Positions 1 to 5,563 of a stretch of 5,563 bases of DNA are shown here, one piece after another. The translations under genes and the position numbers were made by a program. The stretch is taken from positions 1 to 5,563 of the forward strand of contig DAIDJT010000180.1 of the NCBI GenBank assembly GCA_027451265.1, in the 5' to 3' direction. The DNA comes from Bacteroidales bacterium (GTDB taxonomy: Bacteria; Bacteroidota; Bacteroidia; Bacteroidales; VadinHA17). Position 1 is the first letter of the stretch; every line of letters begins with the position of its first letter. Under the pieces are notes generated by a model that was not told the DNA's origin, searched no databases, and saw only the letters and a list, made by a program, of their open reading frames with translations.

Positions 1-2081
1 GAAGGACCTATGTCCTTGTTGTAAAAGCCCAGGTATCCGAATGCGGCCCTGGCATTCAGGATGAGCTTTTGCTTATTGTCAAGCGGCATGTAATAATCAG
101 CCTTGAAGACCGCCTTGTAGAATTCAATCCATTTGTATTTCTCCTCATCTGTGGCACCGGCAAAGTTTTTGCCGCTGATGGCCGAATAGGGCGGGGTGGC
201 CTGCAGGGACAGAGTGAAGGTGGAACCGCCCGTAGGATAAATTGGATTGGGCCCTGCGGAGAACCTGGTTATTTTTGCGCTCAGTGTTGCAAGATTTGCC
301 GTCCCGTTCTTGAAAAGGAAATTGTACATTTCGTATTTGCTGAGGCTGTACCTCTGGTAGCTGGCCTCATAAAACACTGAGAAGTAGTCATCCGGCCACT
401 CCAGCCTCTTGCCGAAGCCCACCGAGGCCCCGTCAATGATCATTGACTGCCTGTCCTCGTCACCTTTCTTCTTGCCGTCAGTCATGAGTGACCGGAAGGC
501 TGAGATTGAGAGGGTGTTGGGTTTTTTGCCGCCGAGCCACGGCTCGATGAAAGAAACGTTATATGACTGGTAAACGCGGCCGTTTGACTGTGCCCTTATC
601 TGAAGCGACTGCCCGTCACCGGAGGGATAGGGCCTCCACTCATTCAACTTGAAGAAGTTGCGTATTGCGAAGTTATTGAACCTCACCCCTACTGTTCCCA
701 CAAGCATTCCTGCTCCCCAGCCGCCTGATATCTCGAACTGGTCATTGGCTTTTTCCTCAAGTGCATAGAGCAGGTCAACGGTGCCGTCAACCTGGTTCAG
801 GAGAGGCTGAGGGTTGATTTTCTCAGGATCGAAATGACCGAGCACTGCCACCTGCCTTGCAGAACGGATGAGGTTATCCTTGCTGAAGAGATCACCGGGG
901 CGGGTGAACAGTTCACGCCGGGCAACATGTTCATTTGTCCGGGTGTTACCTGTGATAATGACGTTATTGAGAGTTGCAGGATCACCTTCATATATGCGCA
1001 CCTCGAGGTCAATTGAGTCACCCTCCACCTTCTTCTCAACAGGGGTAAGCCTTGAGAAGAGATAACCGTAGTTGAGGTAGAGTGAGCTGACAGCGTCATC
1101 GTCAACATTGAGCCTCTTGTCAATCAGCGTCTGATTGTATATCTCGCCCGAGGGGAAGTTGAAAACTCGGGTAAGCTGATCCTTTGTATAGATGCTGTTG
1201 CCTACCCAGTCAACATTTCTCAGGTAGAACTGGTTCCCCTCGTTGATCTTCAGCACAAGAGCCATCTTTCCGTCCTCAAGTGCATAGGTTGAATCTCCGA
1301 TAACGCGGAAGTCGCGAAAACCGTTTTCATTGTAAAACTCTACCAGTTTTGCCCGGTCCTCCTCGTACTTTGCCTCGATGAATTTTGAGCCCTTGAAGAT
1401 GTTGAGGTCCTTCTGCTTGGTGTTCTTCATCACCCGGCGCAGACGCTTGTCCTCGAAGAATTCATTGCCCTCGAAAACTATCTGTTCTATCTTTACCTTT
1501 GAATTCTTCTTTACTATAAAATTAAGAATTACGTTGTTGGGCATATCGGGGTCATCCTTCTGGATGATATCCACCTCGGTGTTGAGGAATCCTTTTTCGA
1601 TATAATGATCCTTGATTGTCTTTTCGGCCCTGTTGAGCAGGTGGGCTGTCACCTGTGACCCGGGCGGAAGGGTCAGTTTCTCAATCAGGTCAGTCTCTTC
1701 AGATTTCCTGATCCCTTCGAACTTCAGTGAGGAGAGGCGTGGCCGTTCCTGGAGAAATATGTCGAGCCAGACATTCTCTCCTTCTTTCCCGGTAACGGTA
1801 ATCTTCACGTCAGAAAAAAGACCCTGGTCCCATAGTTTCTTACAGGCGGCGGTGATGACCTCGCCGGGTATATCCACCTTTTGACCTATTCTGAGGCCGG
1901 AGATGCCGATAAGGGCATTGGGTTCAAGAAACTTCACCCCTGAGATTGTAATGCCGGCAATTGTATACTCTTCAGGGTAGACATAACTGACGTATTTATC
2001 TTCTGTCTGGGCGGTGGCAACCAGTCCTGTCAGAAGCAAGGCAAAAAGGGAGATTATCCGCATAGGTTTCATTTTTTTCAT
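1..2081 (-). CDS. bamA: BamA (Omp85 family) outer-membrane protein assembly factor, C-terminus cut by window edge
   Basis: BamA is the central outer-membrane subunit of the BAM machine, which folds and inserts beta-barrel proteins. The minus-strand frame is open from an ATG at 2081 to the window edge, giving 693 complete residues. I see a signal peptide (about 1-24, hydrophobic SLFALLLTGLVATA then Q), then five POTRA-like repeats at roughly 41-114, 115-192, 195-282, 284-366 and 368-442. POTRA1 has TIAGITISGVKFL and POTRA5 has NNVIITGNTRTNEHVARREL. The barrel begins near 448 (QFEISGGWGAGMLVGTVGVR) and includes the typical SFIEPWLGGKKPN stretch at about 510-522. Bacteroidota BamA is usually about 850-900 residues, so some 150-200 are missing, including the expected loop-6 VRGF-type motif. 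The start lies 1 bp after the uppS stop with no clear Shine-Dalgarno, so translation is probably coupled to uppS. ATGs at 2072 and 2063 are alternative starts that would keep the signal peptide. The family assignment is close to certain. Confidence 0.97.
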   Translation of the reverse strand, partial: MKKMKPMRIISLFALLLTGLVATAQTEDKYVSYVYPEEYTIAGITISGVKFLEPNALIGISGLRIGQKVDIPGEVITAACKKLWDQGLFSDVKITVTGKEGENVWLDIFLQERPRLSSLKFEGIRKSEETDLIEKLTLPPGSQVTAHLLNRAEKTIKDHYIEKGFLNTEVDIIQKDDPDMPNNVILNFIVKKNSKVKIEQIVFEGNEFFEDKRLRRVMKNTKQKDLNIFKGSKFIEAKYEEDRAKLVEFYNENGFRDFRVIGDSTYALEDGKMALVLKINEGNQFYLRNVDWVGNSIYTKDQLTRVFNFPSGEIYNQTLIDKRLNVDDDAVSSLYLNYGYLFSRLTPVEKKVEGDSIDLEVRIYEGDPATLNNVIITGNTRTNEHVARRELFTRPGDLFSKDNLIRSARQVAVLGHFDPEKINPQPLLNQVDGTVDLLYALEEKANDQFEISGGWGAGMLVGTVGVRFNNFAIRNFFKLNEWRPYPSGDGQSLQIRAQSNGRVYQSYNVSFIEPWLGGKKPNTLSISAFRSLMTDGKKKGDEDRQSMIIDGASVGFGKRLEWPDDYFSVFYEASYQRYSLSKYEMYNFLFKNGTANLATLSAKITRFSAGPNPIYPTGGSTFTLSLQATPPYSAISGKNFAGATDEEKYKWIEFYKAVFKADYYMPLDNKQKLILNARAAFGYLGFYNKDIGP

Positions 2082-2082
2082 C

Positions 2083-2832
2083 TCAACTGTTTTCAGCGAT
2101 CTGCTCACTGGTCTTTCCATATCTCCTTTCCCTTTTCTGGAAGTCTGCCACTGCTTTGTAAAAGTCCTCTTTACCAAAATCGGGCCAAAGTTTTTCCGTG
2201 AAATAGAGTTCAGTATATGCAAGCTGCCATAGGAGGAAGTTGCTGATGCGCTTCTCTCCGCTGGTACGTATCATTAATTCAGGATCGGGAATATCTGTGG
2301 TTGTAAGGCTTGAGCTGATTGTCTGTTCGTCAATGTCCTCCGGATTGAGCCTGCCTTCCCTTACTTCCATGGCTATACGCCGGCAAGCTTCCGAGATCTC
2401 CCAGCGTGATGAATAGCTGAGAGCAACCACCAGGGTCATCCTGGTACCCTTCGAGGTGATGTTCATTGTCTCGAACAGCCTGTTCCTGACATTCGGGGAG
2501 AGGCGTGAGAGGTCACCAATGACCCTGAGGGAGATCTGTTTCTCCACCAGGGTATGGGTTTCATTGTTTATTGAATCGACCATCAGGTCCATGAGGGCAG
2601 AGACCTCTTCGTCAGGCCTGTTCCAGTTTTCTGTGGAGAAGGCATAGAGAGTAAGGTATCTAACGCCCAGTTCGGCGGATGCTTCCACTGTCCGGCGTAC
2701 TGCCTTCACCCCCTGGTGATGGCCGTAGATGCGTTCCTTTCCCCTCCTGTGTGCCCAGCGGCCGTTGCCGTCCATAATGACAGCCACATGCCCCGGCAAC
2801 CTGCTCATGTCTATCTGATCCCTAAATGTCAA
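2083..2832 (-). CDS. uppS: UppS: (2Z,6E)-farnesyl-diphosphate-primed undecaprenyl-diphosphate synthase (isoprenyl transferase)
   Basis: This cytosolic, membrane-associated cis-prenyltransferase adds isopentenyl units to farnesyl diphosphate to make C55 undecaprenyl diphosphate, the lipid carrier for peptidoglycan and surface glycans. The 249 residues match the usual 240-255. The N-terminal signature HVAVIMDGNGRWA (15-27) carries the catalytic Mg-binding Asp at 21 (equivalent to E. coli D26). FSTENWNRP (65-73) and SYSSRWEI (139-146) follow. The C-terminal signature runs from DPELMIRTSGEKRISNF (183-199) to AYTELYF (205-211), with the diphosphate-binding Arg189 and Arg195 and the metal-site Glu208. 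The chosen start is TTG at 2832: it yields MTFRDQIDMSRLPGH, which fits the Bacteroidota family N-terminus, and it has AGAGGA 7 nt upstream. The ATG at residue 9 is a less likely alternative. The gene begins 2 bp after the DUF6089 stop and ends 1 bp before bamA, so it sits inside a coupled envelope operon. No key residue is missing. Confidence 0.98.
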   Translation of the reverse strand: MTFRDQIDMSRLPGHVAVIMDGNGRWAHRRGKERIYGHHQGVKAVRRTVEASAELGVRYLTLYAFSTENWNRPDEEVSALMDLMVDSINNETHTLVEKQISLRVIGDLSRLSPNVRNRLFETMNITSKGTRMTLVVALSYSSRWEISEACRRIAMEVREGRLNPEDIDEQTISSSLTTTDIPDPELMIRTSGEKRISNFLLWQLAYTELYFTEKLWPDFGKEDFYKAVADFQKRERRYGKTSEQIAENS

Positions 2833-2834
2833 TG

Positions 2835-3494
2835 TTATTTCCTCTTTCTGTTTTTATCTTTTCCCATTTCTGCAAAGGCAGGGCAACCTGCGAGCCTGTT
2901 GTACATCTTCCAAGTGACGGATACCCCCAGGAAACTGTACCAGTCATTATTGTGGGTCCATGTATTGTCAACCGGATCGCCGCCGGGGTCAGTTATCCCT
3001 AACTGGCCATCCAGCTTGTCGGTAAAAGTCTTGCGGAATCCATATTCGATCTCAACGCCCACCTGGTTAGCTACGTTGACTTTGAAACCGGCAGAGAACG
3101 GGACAGAGAGGAACGGGCCGGCCTGGCTCATCATTGAAAGGGCTGCGCCTCCTGCGATATATGGTGTATAGTCAATATGCCTGCTCCTGAATGTGGAATA
3201 GGGGAAGAAGTTGAATTCATAGGTTGCTCCAAGCTCACCCACGAATGACTTCAGTGGTGACATGTAACCGCCGAGGAGGTTTGCCCTTACGGCCTGCCTG
3301 GGATTTAAATTGTATCTGTAGAACAGCTGGGCAGCCGGACCTGGCCTGAAAAAGGGGCTGAGCGGGTTCTTCTCCCCGAGGTACGTCACCATTCCAGCCG
3401 ATATCCCGTAATCGGCACTGCGCTGAGGCAGGGCGGAAAGGGCCAGAAGTGACAGTATTGCTATTGCTATTGCTCTTTTCATTGCACTGGTCAT
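2835..3494 (-). CDS. DUF6089-type outer-membrane beta-barrel protein, positional counterpart of T9SS PorG
   Basis: The 219-residue protein has an N-terminal signal peptide (core AIAIAILSLLALSALP, about 8-23) followed by alternating hydrophobic/aromatic segments typical of a small outer-membrane barrel. Visible motifs are DYGISAGMVTYLG (28-40), LFYRYNLNPRQAVRANLLGG (57-76), YEFNFFPY (92-99), DYTPYIAGGAA (108-118), GVEIEYGFRKTFTDKLDG (146-163) and NDWYSFLGVSVTWK (183-196). A short tail with CPAF (204-207) and a very basic end (KDKNRKRK) follows. These match what I know of the DUF6089 family, which includes PorG, an outer-membrane component of the type IX secretion system that associates with the PorK/PorN ring. 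As I recall, P. gingivalis porG lies directly before uppS and the Omp85 gene, as here. The start at 3494 overlaps the previous gene's stop (ATGA). The ATG at 3482 (MKRAIA) is an equally reasonable start for the signal peptide. Barrel and envelope location are fairly sure; the T9SS role is inference. Confidence 0.8.
   Translation of the reverse strand: MTSAMKRAIAIAILSLLALSALPQRSADYGISAGMVTYLGEKNPLSPFFRPGPAAQLFYRYNLNPRQAVRANLLGGYMSPLKSFVGELGATYEFNFFPYSTFRSRHIDYTPYIAGGAALSMMSQAGPFLSVPFSAGFKVNVANQVGVEIEYGFRKTFTDKLDGQLGITDPGGDPVDNTWTHNNDWYSFLGVSVTWKMYNRLAGCPAFAEMGKDKNRKRK
2840..2845 (-). promoter_or_regulatory. Ribosome binding site supporting the uppS TTG start
   Basis: The minus-strand sequence AGAGGA lies 7 nt upstream of the TTG at 2832. 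It sits within the last codons of the preceding barrel gene, whose TAA stop is at 2837-2835. A good Shine-Dalgarno match at ideal spacing favours initiation at TTG rather than at the internal ATG eight codons later. Confidence 0.65.
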
Positions 3495-4282
3495 TGGCGC
3501 ATCATTCTCAGGTCAGGAAAGCCGTTGCGCGCCGTTTTGATCCTGTAGTTCAGGGTGACGCTGAAGGTGTGGTACACGTCATTTCTTTTTGACCATTCAG
3601 ATGTATAACCATCAAGATAGTCAGAGAGGGCATATCTTCCGGCCAGTTCCACCCCTAAAAGAAGGTTTGGATCAATGGCCACCTTGGCACCCACGCCCAG
3701 CGGTATCACAGCGGTGAACCCGCTCCTTCTGAGGGTGGGATCCTGATCCCACTTCAACTGTATCTTATCATTACCGTAAAAAACGTTGTAACCAGCGCCG
3801 CCTATCCCTGTGAGAGCATACACATCGACACTCCTGAAGAAGTCACGGAGCCTGTTTGCCCTCCTGTACCGGTAGGTCTGAAACAGGAAGCTGTTTCGTT
3901 CCCTGTTCCTGACGAAGTAGTATTCGCCGAGCAGGGCCGGCTCATAGATGAATGAGCTGGTTTTAAACAGCCTTCCGTCATTGTTTGAACCCCTGAGGTC
4001 ATCAGCATGAGTCATCAGGTAGGTAAGCGAGAGCCTCGCAGCAATGTTGTCAGTGATAAAATACCTGAATGAACCGTTGACGCTGAACCGTGTCTGTCTG
4101 AAAGTCAAATCCCTTATTCCCAGGGCATTTTCACCTATGGTAAAGCCGCCGATGTCTCCGTAAAACTGTGACGTGCCGATGGCGGCCGTGGCTTCATATC
4201 TTTTCATCTTCCACAGCTGCCCTGATACGAATGGTGCAGTGAGAGACACCACCATACACATCATTATCAGACGCTTAACCAT
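3491..4282 (-). CDS. Outer-membrane beta-barrel protein, probable DUF6089 superfamily member
   Basis: The 263-residue protein has a signal peptide (about 1-20, LIMMCMVVSLTAPFVSG then Q) and many amphipathic beta segments. Recognisable stretches are RYEATAAIGTSQFYGDIGG (28-46), VNGSFRYFITDNIAARLSLT (68-87), FIYEPALLGEYYF (111-123), VYALTGIGGAGYNVFYG (154-170) and VIPLGVGAKVAIDPNLLLGV (192-211). Near the C-terminus GVELAGRYALSDYLDG (210-225) and NDVYHTFSVTLNYRIK (234-249) parallel the GVE...TDKLDG and NDWY...SVTWK pattern of the next gene, so the two look distantly related. About 20 residues follow the last strand, so the chain does not end on the strand itself. The start is ATG at 4282, backed by AAGGTGA 3 nt upstream and by a candidate promoter. 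It is the first gene of the tight four-gene unit. I infer an outer-membrane role, possibly structural or T9SS-associated; no enzymatic motif is visible. The specific function is unknown. Confidence 0.77.
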   Translation of the reverse strand: MVKRLIMMCMVVSLTAPFVSGQLWKMKRYEATAAIGTSQFYGDIGGFTIGENALGIRDLTFRQTRFSVNGSFRYFITDNIAARLSLTYLMTHADDLRGSNNDGRLFKTSSFIYEPALLGEYYFVRNRERNSFLFQTYRYRRANRLRDFFRSVDVYALTGIGGAGYNVFYGNDKIQLKWDQDPTLRRSGFTAVIPLGVGAKVAIDPNLLLGVELAGRYALSDYLDGYTSEWSKRNDVYHTFSVTLNYRIKTARNGFPDLRMMRQ

Positions 4283-4285
4283 CAG

Positions 4286-4292
4286 TCACCTT
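4286..4292 (-). promoter_or_regulatory. Ribosome binding site for the 263-residue barrel gene
   Basis: On the minus strand AAGGTGA lies 3 nt before the ATG at 4282. It is a close Shine-Dalgarno match, stronger than anything before nadK, the second barrel or bamA. It fixes the start of this gene and fits its place as the first cistron of the unit. Confidence 0.6.
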
Positions 4293-4305
4293 GCAATAAC
4301 GGCTA

Positions 4306-4334
4306 CAAATATAAGGAATGTACAAGATTAAAAA
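4306..4334 (-). promoter_or_regulatory. Candidate Bacteroidota-type promoter for the barrel-uppS-bamA unit
   Basis: The minus strand carries TATATTTG at 4313-4306, a perfect match to the Bacteroidota -7 consensus TAnnTTTG. The upstream -33 element is weak: a run of five T at 4334-4330, about 17 nt away, where TTTG about 19 nt away is expected. Transcription would start near 4300, giving a leader of about 18 nt with the ribosome binding site inside it. It lies in the only sizeable gap of the window. The -7 match is seen directly; promoter activity is inference. Confidence 0.5.
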
Positions 4335-4349
4335 CTTAAATATTCCTTA
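4312..4349. repeat. 8-bp perfect inverted repeat flanking the candidate promoter core
   Basis: TAAGGAAT at 4312-4319 and its exact complement ATTCCTTA at 4342-4349 are separated by 22 AT-rich bases. One arm touches the -7 element and the spacer covers the -33 region. It could be a paired operator, or a weak stem-loop in the transcript just after the nadK stop. The stem is AT-rich and not followed by a U-run, so it is not a convincing intrinsic terminator. Chance occurrence in AT-rich DNA is possible. Confidence 0.35.
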
Positions 4350-4356
4350 ATTATTG

Positions 4357-5235
4357 TCAGTTACGGGGATCAGCACCCCACATGAGCTTGTTCCTGAGAG
4401 TGCTGAAAAAATCGTTTCCCGCGATGGTAACCGTACAGAGCCTTGAGGCCGACTGGCGTACCTCAAGTATGGTGCCTGACGGTACCCGTATTGCTTTGGA
4501 GTCAATTGTAACAAGACAATGGCTGCTGCGGCCTCCCGTCCCGAGAGTGATGACACTGTTCCCTGAGACGATAATAGGTCTTACTGTAAGGTTATGCGGT
4601 GACATCGGTACTATGATGATGCTGTCATCGGTCGGATAGAGAATGGGACCGCCAACACTCAGGTTATATGCTGTTGATCCTGTGGCTGTTGATATTATCA
4701 GTCCGTCAGCCCGGTATGTATTCAGGAAGGTGCCGTCTACCCCGACGGTGATAGTGATCATGCTCTGGTCACCCTTCTGCACGGTTATCTCATTAAGCGC
4801 CATGGCATTGCCATTGCCTGTCAGCTCAGCAGGTGATGTTATCTCAAGCATGGCGCGGCTGATCACCTCGTACTTGCCTGAACAGATAAGGTCTACTGAC
4901 TTTACTATGTCATTGTCCGGTATATTGGCAAGGAATCCCAGGCGCCCGGTATTGATTCCGGCGACAGGGATGCCGGCAGCACGGACCCTCAGGGCGGTCT
5001 CAAGGAAAGTTCCGTCACCGCCAACGCTCAGTATCATGAACACATTTGCAGGCAGGTCGGAGAATTCGCTGAAGAGTATCACCCGGTTGTCATGATTGAA
5101 ATGATGCCCTTCCGGATCCATGATGTTCAGGTAGATTGTAACACCCCTGTCATACAGGGCGTCAATGACCCTCATCAGCCCTGCTGTGGTCTTTTCGGTA
5201 AGACTCTTGCTGTAAAGTGCAATGGTTTTGTCCAT
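4357..5235 (-). CDS. nadK: NAD kinase (ATP-NAD kinase)
   Basis: This cytosolic enzyme phosphorylates the 2'-hydroxyl of the adenosine ribose of NAD to make NADP, feeding the NADPH pool. The 292 residues are the normal bacterial length. The N-terminal alpha/beta domain carries the diagnostic GGDGT (72-76) and NTGRLGF (95-101). The all-beta C-terminal domain carries ALNEITV (146-152, the NE motif), DGLIISTATGSTAYNLSVGG (177-196) and MSPHNLTVRP (211-220). All family motifs are intact, so it should be active. The ATG at 5235 lies 15 bp after the stop of the upstream ACT/CBS gene and is probably co-transcribed with it. No Shine-Dalgarno is visible: the spacer is a run of eight C followed by GACCACG. 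The gene is followed by a 74-bp AT-rich gap before the outer-membrane genes, which may have their own promoter. Codon use looks like its neighbours. Confidence 0.97.
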   Translation of the reverse strand: MDKTIALYSKSLTEKTTAGLMRVIDALYDRGVTIYLNIMDPEGHHFNHDNRVILFSEFSDLPANVFMILSVGGDGTFLETALRVRAAGIPVAGINTGRLGFLANIPDNDIVKSVDLICSGKYEVISRAMLEITSPAELTGNGNAMALNEITVQKGDQSMITITVGVDGTFLNTYRADGLIISTATGSTAYNLSVGGPILYPTDDSIIIVPMSPHNLTVRPIIVSGNSVITLGTGGRSSHCLVTIDSKAIRVPSGTILEVRQSASRLCTVTIAGNDFFSTLRNKLMWGADPRN

Positions 5236-5242
5236 CGTGGTC

Positions 5243-5250
5243 GGGGGGGG
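5243..5250. repeat. Homopolymer tract of eight G (eight C on the coding strand) before nadK
   Basis: A G8 run fills more than half of the 15-bp spacer between the upstream TAA stop (5253-5251) and the nadK ATG at 5235. It lies 7-14 nt before the start codon, where a Shine-Dalgarno would be. It is the longest G or C run I see in the window. Such runs are prone to length change by replication slippage and to sequencing error. Confidence 0.9.
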
Positions 5251-5563
5251 TTACATGTTCAGGTACTTCATCAGCATGTTGTACCTGTCGGTATAGAAAC
5301 GGTCCATCTCATCATTGTCTGTCACCCAGGTTGTGACCTCGTATGAGTATCTCTCAAAGGTTCTTATGATGGAGGCCAGGTCGGTGGTGTTCACTTTGAG
5401 CGTAATCTCGAGGCTGGTTGAGTCAGGATCAGATGTGATATGCATGCTGAGTATCCTTGCATCATTGCTTTCCACTATCTGTGAGATCCGGCTCATTGAG
5501 TAGTCTCGCTGCAGCACATTCAGGATCAGTATCCCGCCCGGCTGGTCAATTGATGAGATCTTT
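5251..5563 (-). CDS. ACT-like C-terminal domain of a probable CBS-domain regulatory protein, N-terminus cut by window edge
   Basis: The minus-strand frame enters at the window edge and ends with TAA at 5253-5251, leaving 103 residues. DQPGGILILNVLQRDYSMSR starts an ACT-like beta-alpha-beta fold: strand, helix (MSRISQIVESN), strand (ARILSMHIT), strand (SLEITLKVN), helix (DLASIIRTFERY), strand (SYEVTTWVT). A helical tail ending in RYNMLMKYLNM follows. In Bacteroidota the gene just before nadK commonly encodes a protein of about 220 residues with two CBS domains and this kind of C-terminus. The CBS part is not in the window, so that identity rests on the tail and the position. CBS pairs usually bind adenosine ligands and ACT domains amino acids, so a cytosolic sensor role is likely; the ligand is unknown. 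A GTG at 5517 could be read as a start, but it falls inside the first ACT strand and the frame is open upstream of it. Confidence 0.78.
   Translation of the reverse strand, partial: KISSIDQPGGILILNVLQRDYSMSRISQIVESNDARILSMHITSDPDSTSLEITLKVNTTDLASIIRTFERYSYEVTTWVTDNDEMDRFYTDRYNMLMKYLNM

Noticed and set aside
69..380. Plus-strand frame of 103 codons at the left end
   Set aside because: It is antisense to the BamA barrel region, which translates cleanly with family-typical residues. There is no independent support.
797..1123. Minus-strand frame of 108 codons and plus-strand frames over 834-1065
   Set aside because: All lie within the continuous bamA frame, which encodes POTRA4-5 and the start of the barrel here without a break.
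2716..3171. Plus-strand open frame of 151 codons
   Set aside because: It spans the junction of uppS and the PorG-like gene on the opposite strand. Its composition is that of an antisense shadow and it has no family resemblance.
4312..4360. Intrinsic terminator after nadK
   Set aside because: The only inverted repeat has an AT-rich 8-bp stem, a 22-nt loop and no U-run after it, so it does not fit an intrinsic terminator.
4643..5095. Plus-strand open frame of 150 codons
   Set aside because: It lies wholly inside nadK on the opposite strand, where every NAD kinase motif is intact. The plus-strand product has no recognisable domain and no ribosome binding site context.
5251..5517. Short independent gene starting at GTG 5517
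   Set aside because: The frame is open upstream to the window edge and the upstream codons (DQPGGILIL) form the first strand of the ACT-like domain, so this is the tail of a longer protein.
1..5563. CRISPR array, tRNA/rRNA, insertion sequence, prophage or defence system
   Set aside because: No regularly spaced repeats, cloverleaf-like sequence, transposase or recombinase motifs, or composition shifts were seen. The window is almost fully occupied by conserved housekeeping and envelope genes.

Overview
This window looks like a core chromosomal segment from a member of the Bacteroidota, probably class Bacteroidia. The evidence is the gene set and order: CBS/ACT protein, nadK, DUF6089-type outer-membrane barrels, uppS, bamA. 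The protein signatures agree, including a UppS with the Bacteroidota N-terminal pattern and a BamA with a Bacteroidota-like POTRA/barrel sequence. So does a Bacteroidota-style -7 promoter element (TATATTTG) in the only real intergenic gap. All six supported genes lie on the minus strand, so transcription runs from high to low coordinates. Both terminal genes are cut by the window edges.

In transcription order: (1) the C-terminal end of a regulatory protein with an ACT-like domain, probably the CBS-domain protein usual at this locus (5563-5251). (2) nadK, NAD kinase (5235-4357), 15 bp downstream behind a run of eight C on the coding strand. (3) A 74-bp AT-rich intergenic gap (4356-4283) with a candidate promoter and an 8-bp inverted repeat. 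(4) A 263-residue outer-membrane beta-barrel protein (4282-3491). (5) A second, 219-residue DUF6089/PorG-type barrel (3494-2835), overlapping the previous gene by 4 bp. (6) uppS, undecaprenyl-diphosphate synthase, read from a TTG start (2832-2083), 2 bp further on. (7) bamA, the outer-membrane assembly factor (2081 to beyond base 1), 1 bp further on. The visible 693 residues of BamA include the signal peptide, five POTRA domains and most of the barrel. The cut falls just before the region expected to hold the conserved loop-6 VRGF-type motif.

The four genes from 4282 downward are packed end to end and probably form one translationally coupled envelope-biogenesis unit. UppS makes the C55 lipid carrier for peptidoglycan and surface glycans, BamA inserts outer-membrane barrels, and the two small barrels are themselves likely BamA clients. 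As I recall, the same position (immediately before uppS and the Omp85 gene) is held in Porphyromonas gingivalis by porG, a type IX secretion component, which makes a T9SS-related role plausible for at least one of them. NadK supplies NADP and is housekeeping.

I found no RNA gene, mobile element, CRISPR array or clearly novel system. The points most worth a second look are the apparent tandem relationship of the two barrels, the C8 tract where nadK's ribosome binding site should be, and the promoter/inverted-repeat arrangement at 4306-4349.
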